DNA of 64,000 nucleotides. Source: Chitinophaga sp. Cy-1792. Its GTDB lineage: Bacteria > Bacteroidota > Bacteroidia > Chitinophagales > Chitinophagaceae. The translations under genes and the position numbers were made by a program. The notes under the pieces are model-generated. The model made no database searches. It was not told the DNA's origin and saw only the letters and a program-made list of their open reading frames with translations. Where the stretch lies: the NCBI RefSeq assembly GCF_011752935.1, contig NZ_VWWO01000003.1, forward strand, positions 372,001 to 436,000, read 5' to 3'. Shown piece after piece: positions 17,369 to 26,204 of this stretch (position 1 is its first letter; each line of letters opens with the position of its first letter).

Positions 17369-20300
17369 ATGAAACTAATGGGGATACCTATGCCTTATCG
17401 TGCAGGAAGGTCGGATTTACTACGCGTGGCAGTATTAAGCGCTGCCTTAATGTTGTATAAGGGAAATATGGCTGTACAGGCCCAGTCTCCTACCGTACCC
17501 ATAACCATTGTGGCAAAGGATAAGAATGTAAAGTCGGTATTGCAGGAAATTCAGCAAAAAACCTCCTACGAATTTTTTTATAGTGATTCAGAAGTAGATG
17601 TTAGCCGGCATATTACCGTAAACCTGCAGCAGCGCTCATTGCGCGACGTGCTGAATGCCGTATTGGGAAAAGGATACAGCTGGCATATACAGGGGAAAAA
17701 TATTTATATCACCGTAGCAGTGCCAGGGAATGAGAAGTCAGTCACCAATGACCAGCAAGAGAATATTTCAACAGGTATTGTAACCACCCCGGCAGGTGAG
17801 CCGCTCGCAGGTGTAACCATTCGCGAGAAAGGTTCATCCGCAGGGACGGTAACAGGCCCGGACGGTAGTTTTCATATCAGTAGTGCCAATCATCTGCCAC
17901 TGGAGTTTTCTTTCATTGGCTATGATAAAAAAGAGATAAAGCCTGATGCTGCCGGAAAAAACATGCATATCGTATTGCAGGAAACACCACGGTCGTTGAA
18001 CCAGGTGGTAGTAACAGGATATAGCAACAAACGCATGGGAGAGCTGACCGGCGCCGTATCCATGGTGACAGCAGAAGACCTGCAAACCAGTACCACACAG
18101 TCGGTATTTGATAACCTGCAAGGCAAAATTGCAGGTATGAACGTCACTGTTGGCGGTGGTAACACCGGGTCAAATACGGAATCTTCTATTGTTATCAGGG
18201 GTAAAGGTTCAATGGGCTCGGGCGCTACGCAGCCGCTGGTGGTGATAGATGGTATTATCCAGGATTATGCCAGTACGAGTGATCCGTTGAACAGCATAGC
18301 ACCTACTGACGTGGCTTCTGTAACAGTGCTCAAAGATGCCGCTTCCGCTGCGATATATGGCTCCAGGGCAGCCAATGGTGTGTTGGTGATTACCACAAAG
18401 CGTGGTAGTGCCGGTAAAACAAAAATGGGGGTAAATGCTACCTATGGCGCCAACAAATCTTCACTGGGAAAGTTCCGGATGATGAACGGTCAGGAACGAT
18501 ATGATTTACAGCAGCAGATATACCGCAATCAATACAATGATGCCAATCCCAGTGCCACCGATGCTGAAGTAAATGCCTATGTTAAGCAAATGGTGCCGGA
18601 CAGTGTACTGAAATACAATACCAACTGGAATGACCTGTTATTACGTACCGGTCAGACACAGGATTACAACGTATGGATTTCCGGCGGTGAACAACGCATT
18701 AAATATTATGCATCCGGTGATTATTTTAATGAGCAGGCACCGATGGTAACGGAAAATTATAAGAAGTATAATTTCCGCTTCAATGTGGACTTTCAGGCCA
18801 CCAACAGGTTGTCGCTTTCTACCAATGCCAGCATGACCTATGTAGATCAGGCATCAGGAGGTTTTTATACTCCTTTCAGCAATGCATTCCTGGTGATGCC
18901 ATGGGATACCCCTTACAACTCTGACGGGTCTGTGAAACTAGGTGGAATGGACGAACCGGGCTGGTATTCCGGTGTCAATTATAATCCGTTATACGGTAAA
19001 AAATATGACAATGGTGGCGTTAAATCAACGATAGGATCAATCGATGTAAACATCCGGTATAAACTGACAGACTGGTTAACGGCGAGTACCCGTAACCGTT
19101 ACAGCTTCAGTAACGGAGAACGTAACTATTATGTGGATCCCCGTGATGAGAGCAGCTTCTATTATTATAAAGGCGGCCTGATGATGCAAACACCTTTGAG
19201 CGGTACCAATATTATTACCACAGAGATGTTGCAGTTGGATAAAGCATTTGGTAAACACCATATCAGTGGACTGGTAGCCTATGAATATAGTAAGCTGGCG
19301 AATAAAATGACCAATGTGAGTGTATCCGGATTGAAACCCGGACTGAGAAGTATTACTGCGGGTAATCAATCGACGCTCTCTTATCAGAATTCAATTACTG
19401 AAGTTTCATATCTGTCTGCCTTTTCTGAATTAAACTATAGTTACGATAGCAAATATTACGCTACAGCGAGTTTCAGAAGAGACGGGTCGTCTAAGTTTGG
19501 GGTAAATAATAAGTATGGTAATTTCTATGCGTTTAGTGGTGCATGGCAGCTGAGCAAAGAGAATTTCCTGCGTAATGCCAGGAACCTGGACCTGCTGAAG
19601 CTCCGTTTCAGTTACGGTGTATCTGGTAACGATTTGCCATTAGGTGCTTATCAGTACCTGTCGTTGTACAGTTATCAGCCGACGCAGAATCTCTATGATA
19701 AACAAACCAGCACCATACAGTCTACACAAGGAAATCCCAACCTGCACTGGGAAATGCAGTATACCACCAATATTGGTATAGATGCGGGTTTCTGGGATCG
19801 TGTAAATGTTTCCCTGGAACTGTACAATAAGCTGAATAACGGTTTGCTGCTGAGGATTACACCACCGGCTACCAGTGGCGGTAATACCTATTACGACAAT
19901 ATTGGCCGTATCAGGAATAAGGGTGTGGAGGTTACCGTTAACACCCGTCAGTTGAAAAATACAGCCGTGAAATGGTCTACAGACCTCACGTTTGCCTTCA
20001 ACAGCAACCAGGTATTATCGTTGCAACCAGGCGCTGATCTGATCTATAGCGGTCAGTATTCGGGAACGGCGAAAATAATTGGTAAGCCTATGGATAGTTA
20101 TTACATGCCGGTATATGCAGGCGTGGACCCGGCTACCGGAGCGTCTAAATTTGAAGTAAAAGAAAAAGATGCCAATGGCAACTACACAGGCAAAGTAACC
20201 TATACCGACAATCCAGGCAATGCTACCCTTCAATTGCTGGGTAACAGTAACCCCAAATATATCGCCGGCCTTTCCAATAACCTGAGTTACAAACAGTTTA

Positions 20301-20737
20301 GTCTGAATGTACTGCTGAACTATTTCGGAGGCTTCAAGATGCTGGACCGTACCCGTTCTGACCTTGATTTAGATGGCTCCGATGTTACCTCCAACAACGC
20401 TGCCCCGGCAGACGGGCAGGTAAGATGGCAGCATCCCGGACAGCAGGCAGACCTGCCAAAGGCAGGAGAAAAAGTAGATGCCTATTTCCCTACTTCGAGG
20501 TATGTAGAAAATGCAGCTTTCCTGCGCCTGAAAAATGTACGCCTGGGTTATACGCTGAATGACAAGGTAACGAAGCGATTAAACCTTGCCAGGCTGTCGG
20601 TATTTGTATCCGGAGATAACCTCCTTACCGTGACGAAATACACCGGCATAGACCCGGAAAATAGCTTTGGCGAAGAAAATGAAGGCAAGGTGCCTTTTAC
20701 TAAAAGATTCCTGGCAGGCTTGCAGGTGACATTCTAA
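17369..20737 (+). CDS. SusC-like TonB-dependent receptor with STN signalling domain
   Basis: The 1122-residue outer-membrane receptor has a signal peptide ending VQAQ. An STN domain (about 50-115, 'ITIVAKDKNVKSVLQEIQQKTSYEFFY') is the part that contacts FecR. After it come a CarboxypepD_reg domain (about 140-210), 'LNQVVVTGYSNKR', the SusC plug ('LVVIDGIIQDY', 'VLKDAASAAIYGSRAANGVLVITTKRG') and the barrel. Position directly behind sigma and FecR genes and before SusD shows a complete regulated import locus. ATG 17369 is preferred over TTG 17360. Substrate unknown. Confidence 0.95.
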   Translation: MKLMGIPMPYRAGRSDLLRVAVLSAALMLYKGNMAVQAQSPTVPITIVAKDKNVKSVLQEIQQKTSYEFFYSDSEVDVSRHITVNLQQRSLRDVLNAVLGKGYSWHIQGKNIYITVAVPGNEKSVTNDQQENISTGIVTTPAGEPLAGVTIREKGSSAGTVTGPDGSFHISSANHLPLEFSFIGYDKKEIKPDAAGKNMHIVLQETPRSLNQVVVTGYSNKRMGELTGAVSMVTAEDLQTSTTQSVFDNLQGKIAGMNVTVGGGNTGSNTESSIVIRGKGSMGSGATQPLVVIDGIIQDYASTSDPLNSIAPTDVASVTVLKDAASAAIYGSRAANGVLVITTKRGSAGKTKMGVNATYGANKSSLGKFRMMNGQERYDLQQQIYRNQYNDANPSATDAEVNAYVKQMVPDSVLKYNTNWNDLLLRTGQTQDYNVWISGGEQRIKYYASGDYFNEQAPMVTENYKKYNFRFNVDFQATNRLSLSTNASMTYVDQASGGFYTPFSNAFLVMPWDTPYNSDGSVKLGGMDEPGWYSGVNYNPLYGKKYDNGGVKSTIGSIDVNIRYKLTDWLTASTRNRYSFSNGERNYYVDPRDESSFYYYKGGLMMQTPLSGTNIITTEMLQLDKAFGKHHISGLVAYEYSKLANKMTNVSVSGLKPGLRSITAGNQSTLSYQNSITEVSYLSAFSELNYSYDSKYYATASFRRDGSSKFGVNNKYGNFYAFSGAWQLSKENFLRNARNLDLLKLRFSYGVSGNDLPLGAYQYLSLYSYQPTQNLYDKQTSTIQSTQGNPNLHWEMQYTTNIGIDAGFWDRVNVSLELYNKLNNGLLLRITPPATSGGNTYYDNIGRIRNKGVEVTVNTRQLKNTAVKWSTDLTFAFNSNQVLSLQPGADLIYSGQYSGTAKIIGKPMDSYYMPVYAGVDPATGASKFEVKEKDANGNYTGKVTYTDNPGNATLQLLGNSNPKYIAGLSNNLSYKQFSLNVLLNYFGGFKMLDRTRSDLDLDGSDVTSNNAAPADGQVRWQHPGQQADLPKAGEKVDAYFPTSRYVENAAFLRLKNVRLGYTLNDKVTKRLNLARLSVFVSGDNLLTVTKYTGIDPENSFGEENEGKVPFTKRFLAGLQVTF

Positions 20738-20754
20738 CAACTAAAACGAATCAA

Positions 20755-22179
20755 ATGGCAGTTAAAATATTCAAATGGGGTATCATCGGGTTGGCAGTCA
20801 CTATAGGAATGGCTTCCTGCAAAAGTGCGCTGGACCTGAAACCTAAAACAGACCTTGATGCCAATACCGCACTTAATGGGTATGACAACCTGCAAAGTGC
20901 TGTGAATGGCGTGTATTCGCTGGCGAATGATTTTAAATTAATGACACCTTACCTCAACCTGGTAGAACTCAGCACCGACAACGTAGAAGTGTTGAAGTCC
21001 GGCAATAACGCCACCACCGCCAGTATTGAGTCATATTCCTTTCAGCATACCTCTTCCATGATGGACATCGGCTGTTGGGGAAGTATATACAAAACCATCT
21101 ACCATGCGAACATGGTGATCAACGCGGTTCCTGATAATGCAGCAGCCAACCTGTTGCAGCTGAAAGGGGAGAGCCTGTTCTTGCGTGCATGGCTGCATAT
21201 GTTGCTGGTACAGGCATTCGGAAAGCCTTATGCAGATGGAAATGGCGCTAATCCGGGTGTGCCGTATGTTGTTTCCACAGATGCTTCACTGAAGCCTGCA
21301 AGAAATACCGTGAAAGAGGTATACACGTTGGCTGCTGTCGATTTTGAAAAGGCGGCTACGCTGATGACACAAACTAAATCCAATGCCTATGCCAGCAAAG
21401 AAGCCTGCTGGGCAGCACTGGCAGACCTCTACCTGAATGCCGGCGATAAAGTAAAAGCAGCCAGCTATGCCACACAGGTGATTGGCAGTGGAAAATTTTC
21501 ACTTGCTACCGGTACCGGATATACGACCTATTTCAGTACCGATCATGCGGCAGATAAGGAAACTATTTTCACTATTAAAAATAACGATGGTCAGGGGAAA
21601 AGCTACTATGGACTTGGTTATAGCTATACGCAAACGAAGTATGCAGCCGTATCTGCACCATTACTGGGCCTGCTGACAGAGACAGCGGGAGATACACGTA
21701 TTGGCTTCTATACAAAATTAGCTACCGCCACATCCGGCGACAGGTATTTTACCAATAAGTTTATACAGAATGGTGATCCAACCGTGAGTTCACCGGCCAT
21801 ATACAGACTGGCAGATATGTACCTTATTCGTGCAGAAGCCAATGCAGTCGCTAATCCACAGGCGGCACTGGACGATGTGAACCTGATCAGAAAACGTGCA
21901 GGAATAGCAGATGCGGGCTTATACCAGCTGGGTAACCTTCGTGGCCGTTCTACCGTATTGCAGGCGGTGCTGGATGAAGAAAGAATAGAGTTCGCGTTTG
22001 AAAATGGACGTAGAAAGGCGGCGTTGCTGCGTAATGGCTTGCCCATCCTTCGTGATTATACCGGCAGTGTTGTGCCAGGAAGTCATATTAATATACCGGC
22101 AACAGACAAGGCTGTCATCTATCCGCTGCCAGCCACTGAAATTACAGTCAATCCAAATTTAACCCAGAATCCATTTTAA
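20755..22179 (+). CDS. RagB/SusD-family surface lipoprotein
   Basis: The 474-residue lipoprotein (signal ending MASCK, Cys22) shows typical SusD features: the N-terminal helical segment 'NLQSAVNGVYSLANDF', 'LKGESLFLRAWLHMLLVQAFGKPY' (TPR core) and the C-terminal 'LDEERIEFAFENGRRKAALLRNG' followed by 'YPLPATEITVNPNLTQN'. It is the lid partner of the SusC receptor 17 bases upstream. Confidence 0.95.
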   Translation: MAVKIFKWGIIGLAVTIGMASCKSALDLKPKTDLDANTALNGYDNLQSAVNGVYSLANDFKLMTPYLNLVELSTDNVEVLKSGNNATTASIESYSFQHTSSMMDIGCWGSIYKTIYHANMVINAVPDNAAANLLQLKGESLFLRAWLHMLLVQAFGKPYADGNGANPGVPYVVSTDASLKPARNTVKEVYTLAAVDFEKAATLMTQTKSNAYASKEACWAALADLYLNAGDKVKAASYATQVIGSGKFSLATGTGYTTYFSTDHAADKETIFTIKNNDGQGKSYYGLGYSYTQTKYAAVSAPLLGLLTETAGDTRIGFYTKLATATSGDRYFTNKFIQNGDPTVSSPAIYRLADMYLIRAEANAVANPQAALDDVNLIRKRAGIADAGLYQLGNLRGRSTVLQAVLDEERIEFAFENGRRKAALLRNGLPILRDYTGSVVPGSHINIPATDKAVIYPLPATEITVNPNLTQNPF

Positions 22180-22187
22180 TCATCGAT

Positions 22188-23303
22188 ATGAAAAAGATTA
22201 TTTTAACCTTCATAACACTAGCTACCATGGCTGGTTACGGGTATGCACAGCAGAAATTTGTGTTAACAGGGAAATTAAAAAATTACCAATCCGGCAAACT
22301 TACAGTGGTAGTGGACGATGGTAATGATAGCCGGAAAATAGATTCCTTTTCCTTAAAGAATGGTGCATTTACCTATACCGGCGAATTGAAGAACGTTGGT
22401 ATACTGTATCTGCGTAACGGTGCTAAAGACGAAAACAATGCTATGCTGGCGGTGATACCCGGCACACAGACATTGACCGGTGACTGGAATAATCTGAGCA
22501 TGGCCACTGTTGCAGGGAATAATGCCAATGATGGCTATTTACAGTTGCGTGAAGAAAAAGCAGCCATTGGCAGAAAGTATAAGCTCCAACTGGACTCATT
22601 GCGTACTGAAAAGGATCATGATAAGGCCGGCGAGATCAGGTTAAGACTGGCGCCTTACTTTGAAGAAAATGAAAAAGCAGATTACAAATTCTTCAAAACT
22701 CATCCACAGTCCATACTGACAGCGTATATGCTCCGTTTCCATACTGCGAGTCTCTCACTGGATGAATTACAACAATATTATGATCAGCTGGGAAAAGCAA
22801 TGCAGCAAACAGGTTTTGGAAAGGAATTGGCGGATGAAATTTTTCAGCTGCGTCATGGCTCTCCGGGCGCAGTAGCGGCAGATTTTACCACTGCTGATAT
22901 CGATGGGAAACAGCTTTCATTACACGATTACAAAGGGAAGTATGTGCTGCTCGATTTCTGGGCAAGCTGGTGTGTGCCTTGCCGCAAAGGGAACCCACAC
23001 CTGAAAGAACTGTATTCCAAATATCAATCAAAGGGCTGGGAAATAATTGGTGTAGCAGACGATGATAGAAATAATGCGGCCTGGAAAGCAGCAGTGGCAA
23101 AGGATGATCTGCCTTGGAAACATGTTTTGCGCGGCGCCTCCATGAACTATCAAAAGAAAGATCCTAAAGATATCTCTACAAAATATGGTATTCATTCACT
23201 ACCTACAAAAATTCTAATTAGCCCGGAAGGTGTTATAATAGGGCGTTACAGCAGTGAAGGTGATGAACTGGATCAAAAATTGAAAGAGATCTACGGTGGA
23301 TAA
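22188..23303 (+). CDS. TlpA-like thioredoxin with N-terminal DUF4369
   Basis: The 371-residue exported protein has a signal peptide (residues 1-20, ending YAQQ). A beta-rich DUF4369-type domain (about 22-130) and a helical linker come next. The C-terminal thioredoxin-like domain has active site C262-V-P-C265 in 'FWASWCVPCRKG' and the cis-Pro region 'HSLPTKILIS'. It should act as a periplasmic disulphide reductase or exchange factor. It follows SusD by eight bases, an arrangement common in Bacteroidetes, where the thioredoxin may service disulphides in an imported substrate or in surface proteins. Confidence 0.92.
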   Translation: MKKIILTFITLATMAGYGYAQQKFVLTGKLKNYQSGKLTVVVDDGNDSRKIDSFSLKNGAFTYTGELKNVGILYLRNGAKDENNAMLAVIPGTQTLTGDWNNLSMATVAGNNANDGYLQLREEKAAIGRKYKLQLDSLRTEKDHDKAGEIRLRLAPYFEENEKADYKFFKTHPQSILTAYMLRFHTASLSLDELQQYYDQLGKAMQQTGFGKELADEIFQLRHGSPGAVAADFTTADIDGKQLSLHDYKGKYVLLDFWASWCVPCRKGNPHLKELYSKYQSKGWEIIGVADDDRNNAAWKAAVAKDDLPWKHVLRGASMNYQKKDPKDISTKYGIHSLPTKILISPEGVIIGRYSSEGDELDQKLKEIYGG

Positions 23304-23340
23304 CCGATCGTTTACTATCTGTTTTTAATAATTTTCCGGC

Positions 23341-23368
23341 GGCGGCATAAGTGGATTTATGTCGCCGC
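23341..23368 (+). terminator. Terminator of the sigma-FecR-SusCD-TlpA locus
   Basis: GGCGGCATAA pairs with TTATGTCGCC (one G-U pair), followed after a short spacer by TTCTTTT. The U-tract is imperfect. Confidence 0.6.
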
Positions 23369-23457
23369 TATTCTTTTGTGGTAAAGAGTTTAAAGAGAAT
23401 GGATGCGTGTATGGTTCACCGTAGTTTTAATTTTTATTTTTAAAAAAATGAGAAAAA

Positions 23458-23488
23458 TTTGTTGGATTCAGAAAAATTCCTACTTTTG
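23458..23488 (+). promoter_or_regulatory. Promoter of second tRNA-Gln
   Basis: TTTG at 23458-23461, exactly 19 bases, then TACTTTTG at 23481-23488. It matches the promoter of the first copy in motif but not in flanking sequence. Confidence 0.8.
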
Positions 23489-23501
23489 CGACCCTATTAA
23501 T

Positions 23502-23572
23502 TGCCCAATAGTATAAAGGTAGTACGACAGATTTTGGTTCTGTTTGTCTTGGTTCGAATCCAGGTTGGGCAA
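23502..23572 (+). tRNA. tRNA-Gln (anticodon UUG), second copy
   Basis: Its 71 nt are identical to 2098-2168, including all arms and the TTG anticodon. The identity extends to 75 bases (23500-23574 against 2096-2170) and stops there, so the two genes have independent promoters and terminators. Confidence 0.97.
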
Positions 23573-23594
23573 CATACTACTCCTGGTAAACTTT

Positions 23595-23627
23595 AAACCG
23601 CTGCAATCGACTTGTGGCGGTTTTTTT
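23595..23627 (+). terminator. Terminator after second tRNA-Gln
   Basis: AAACCGC pairs with GCGGTTT across a 15-base loop and is followed by a T run. Confidence 0.65.
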
Positions 23628-23633
23628 ATGTGG

Positions 23634-24227
23634 TTACCTGATCGGATAAAATACACCTGTCAGCGATAACATGATCAGTAAGGTGATGATACTACCACCA
23701 ATGCTAATGAACAGCAACTCCCGCTTAATGATACTACCCCCTGTTAATTGTTCCTTTCTTTTGATGTAATGTATACACGCAATATGTGCAAAGGCGCAGA
23801 CAAGCGAAAGTGTATAATAAGGTATGAAGAAAAGTTTTTCGGGGTAGCGATTGGCAACGCCTGCGGCAAAAAAGAAATTGGTGTCGGTATGCCACAGATA
23901 GCGCCCCATCAGTACTGCCCGTACATGGTAAATCATGAAGAAAGAGAGGTAAAGCCCGGTTGCCACCTGAATGAATACATAGTATGGTTTCCTGTAAAAT
24001 TTATTGGTAATTACAAGAGAAAGTCCGCTCAAAACCTGCATCAGCACACATAGCATCAATAAAATCTCAACAGGAGGGAAGCGGTAAACAGGCCGGAGGA
24101 GCTTCATTACCCGGATATGCAGGTCGGGGCCACCAAGAGCAAAAAGGTGGTTGGATAAATGTAATACGAGAAAGGTAGCAATAACAATACCCGATATACG
24201 ATGAAATCTTTTTAACAGCGGATGCAT
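23634..24227 (-). CDS. Cytochrome-b-like integral membrane protein
   Basis: The 197-residue protein has about five hydrophobic helices. Several histidines lie at helix positions that could ligate heme: H9 in 'RFHRIS', 'VLHLSNH' in helix 1, 'MIYHVRAV' in helix 3 and 'FAHIACIHY' in helix 4. The start 'HPLLKRFHRISGIVIATFLVLHL' recalls succinate dehydrogenase cytochrome b-type anchors. No partner oxidoreductase gene is adjacent, so the redox role is only a suggestion; a heme-free membrane protein is possible. It is a single gene between a tRNA terminator and the divergent sigma gene. Confidence 0.65.
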   Translation of the reverse strand: MHPLLKRFHRISGIVIATFLVLHLSNHLFALGGPDLHIRVMKLLRPVYRFPPVEILLMLCVLMQVLSGLSLVITNKFYRKPYYVFIQVATGLYLSFFMIYHVRAVLMGRYLWHTDTNFFFAAGVANRYPEKLFFIPYYTLSLVCAFAHIACIHYIKRKEQLTGGSIIKRELLFISIGGSIITLLIMLSLTGVFYPIR

Positions 24228-24365
24228 AACAGTGGAATTGAGATATAGGCGGATAACACTTCTAAAATAATATTTCCAAACGGGTAATGCAATTAATAGC
24301 AGGCTTTTTCCTGCCGCTTATCACGCCATAACAATTATTTCATATTCAATCCTATTCCTGCTGTT

Positions 24366-24373
24366 TACTTTTG
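24366..24373 (+). promoter_or_regulatory. TAnnTTTG element directly before the ECF sigma start
   Basis: TACTTTTG ends one base before ATG 24375. If it is the -7 box, the message starts inside the annotated first codons and ATG 24390 (codon 6) becomes the likely start. No good -33 box is seen. Confidence 0.4.
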
Positions 24374-24374
24374 A

Positions 24375-24974
24375 ATGGAAATTGACCGTATGGGAATCGA
24401 TATAGGATGCCTTCCTGACGAAAAGATGCTGATAACACAGCTGAAAACAGGAGAGGAAGCAGCATTTCGGGAAATTTATGAAAGATACTGGGAGAAGCAG
24501 TATGATATGGCCTATTACAAGTTAGGAACACGATCTGCCGCGGAAGAGATTACCCAGGAAGTATTTGTTACACTATGGTTACAGCGTGCTGATTTAGACC
24601 CGGAAAGACCGGTAGCTGCGTGGCTGTATGGTGTGGCCAGGAACCTTATTCTCAAAACTTACCGCAAACAGCATATCCATCAACGTTATCTGCAGCAAAC
24701 CACCTTTACGGATATTACCAATAATACCACAGAACAGCTGGCCCTCAATGAATTGAATGCTATGGTAAACCAGCAGATCGGGCAGTTGCCTGATAAGTGC
24801 AGGGAAGTGTTTACCCTCAGCCGCGTTAATGGCCTCAATACGCAACAAATAGCAGACACCCTGAACATCTCCCCTAAAACGGTTAACAATCACCTGGTAA
24901 AAGCCATGAAGATCATGAGAGGTAACCTGAAAGATTATATCATGATTATGGTCATTATTTCCATCCGGCCGTAA
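24375..24974 (+). CDS. ECF RNA polymerase sigma factor
   Basis: The protein of up to 199 residues has region 2 ('AFREIYERYWEKQYDMAYYKL', 'AAEEITQEVFVTLWLQ') and region 4 ('LPDKCREVFTLSRVNGLNTQQIADTLNISPKTVNNHLVKAM'). It should activate the receptor/fasciclin operon that follows its anti-sigma gene. The start may be ATG 24375 or 24390 because of the promoter-like element immediately upstream. The C-terminus 'YIMIMVIISIRP' is hydrophobic, as in many Bacteroidetes FecI-like factors. Confidence 0.92.
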   Translation: MEIDRMGIDIGCLPDEKMLITQLKTGEEAAFREIYERYWEKQYDMAYYKLGTRSAAEEITQEVFVTLWLQRADLDPERPVAAWLYGVARNLILKTYRKQHIHQRYLQQTTFTDITNNTTEQLALNELNAMVNQQIGQLPDKCREVFTLSRVNGLNTQQIADTLNISPKTVNNHLVKAMKIMRGNLKDYIMIMVIISIRP

Positions 24975-25061
24975 CATTAATTTAATATAGCATCGCGTAG
25001 GTGTTTCTTTCCTGCAAAGGTAAATAGTAAGTGAGCTGCGGCATTAGCGCGGTTTTACCTT

Positions 25062-26027
25062 ATGCAGGAAGATAATATCATTAATCGCATAGAAAACTAT
25101 TTAGCCGGAAAATCATCACCGGAAGAAAAAGACCAGCTCGAAAAATGGTTTGAAGAATTGCATACCCCTCCTGCAACTGAAATGCAGGAAGACAAACCAG
25201 TTACAGGACAACGTATATACGCTGCTGTGACAGAACGTGCCGGTATCACAACTGTTGTGAGAAAGCTCTATCCATCAGGGAATACCTGGTGGAAGCTGGC
25301 GGCGGCTGTTATGTCGGCTGCCATTGTAACCGCAGGCGGGTTGCTGTATAAGAGCAGGCTTCCCGTTAAACCACAGATTGTTAAGTTATTAGATGTTCGT
25401 ACCCGAAAAGGACAGCTCACCAAAATTATATTGACAGATAGTTCTGTTGTATGGCTGAACGCGAATAGTCATTTCCGTTATCCGGAGCAGTTCGGTGCCA
25501 CGCGTACCGTGTACCTGGAAGGGGAGGCTTATTTCGATATTCATCAGGACCCCGGCCATCCGTTTACGATTGAAAGCAATGGGTATCGTACCCAGGTATT
25601 GGGTACCACCTTTAATATCAGGGCTTTTCCTGCACCACATATTTACAGCGTTACAGTAGCCAGTGGAAAAGTGATGGTTTGCAGGGCCAGAGACAGTGCC
25701 AGTCTTGCTGTGCTTACTGCCAACCAGGAGTTCAGGTTTAACGGCAACGATAGTACGGAGCAGGTGCGTAATGTGCATGCTGCAGCGGTGATGTCCTGGA
25801 AAAATGGTGGACTCACCTTCGAAAAAAACCAACTGAGTGAGGTATTGGTATCCCTGGAAAACCGCTATGAAAAGAAGCTGGTATTAGCATCCCCGAAAAA
25901 AGCCACTATAGAGATCTCCGGCACCTTTGACCGCACGCAGTCGCTGGAGGATGTACTTCGTATTCTTTCCAAAGTTTATGGCCTTCGTATCAAGCCGCAG
26001 GGGGATGGCTCCATTCGCATTATCTGA
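25062..26027 (+). CDS. FecR-family anti-sigma factor
   Basis: The 321-residue protein has a cytoplasmic sigma-binding part (1-85), one membrane helix ('WWKLAAAVMSAAIVTAGGLLY', about 78-98), a periplasmic FecR domain ('TRKGQLTKIILTDSSVVWLN', 'LEGEAYFDIHQDPGHPF', 'VLGTTFNIR') and a C-terminal STN-like/DUF4974 strand region ('LEDVLRILSKVYGLRI'). It links the sigma factor 87 bases upstream to the STN-type receptor downstream. Confidence 0.93.
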   Translation: MQEDNIINRIENYLAGKSSPEEKDQLEKWFEELHTPPATEMQEDKPVTGQRIYAAVTERAGITTVVRKLYPSGNTWWKLAAAVMSAAIVTAGGLLYKSRLPVKPQIVKLLDVRTRKGQLTKIILTDSSVVWLNANSHFRYPEQFGATRTVYLEGEAYFDIHQDPGHPFTIESNGYRTQVLGTTFNIRAFPAPHIYSVTVASGKVMVCRARDSASLAVLTANQEFRFNGNDSTEQVRNVHAAAVMSWKNGGLTFEKNQLSEVLVSLENRYEKKLVLASPKKATIEISGTFDRTQSLEDVLRILSKVYGLRIKPQGDGSIRII

Positions 26028-26080
26028 CCAAAAAATAAATCAAATCAATGACAGCAAGATTTACTTAACACAACAAAAAA

Positions 26081-26105
26081 ACCGGATGACGCATGCGTAT
26101 CCGGT
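26081..26105. promoter_or_regulatory. 25-bp inverted repeat upstream of the receptor operon
   Basis: ACCGGAT and ATCCGGT flank the self-complementary core ACGCATGCGT with one extra G. It follows a run of A residues but is not followed by T residues, so it is not a typical terminator for the FecR gene. It may be an operator or an mRNA-processing hairpin between the regulatory genes and the structural operon. Confidence 0.45.
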
Positions 26106-26204
26106 CCTCCTGCGATACTGATGACACCAGGCCTGAGAAACCGCATCATCAGATCGCTGCCAATTATTCACCCATAAGGATTAACTAATTAACAAGGTAA
26201 AAGT

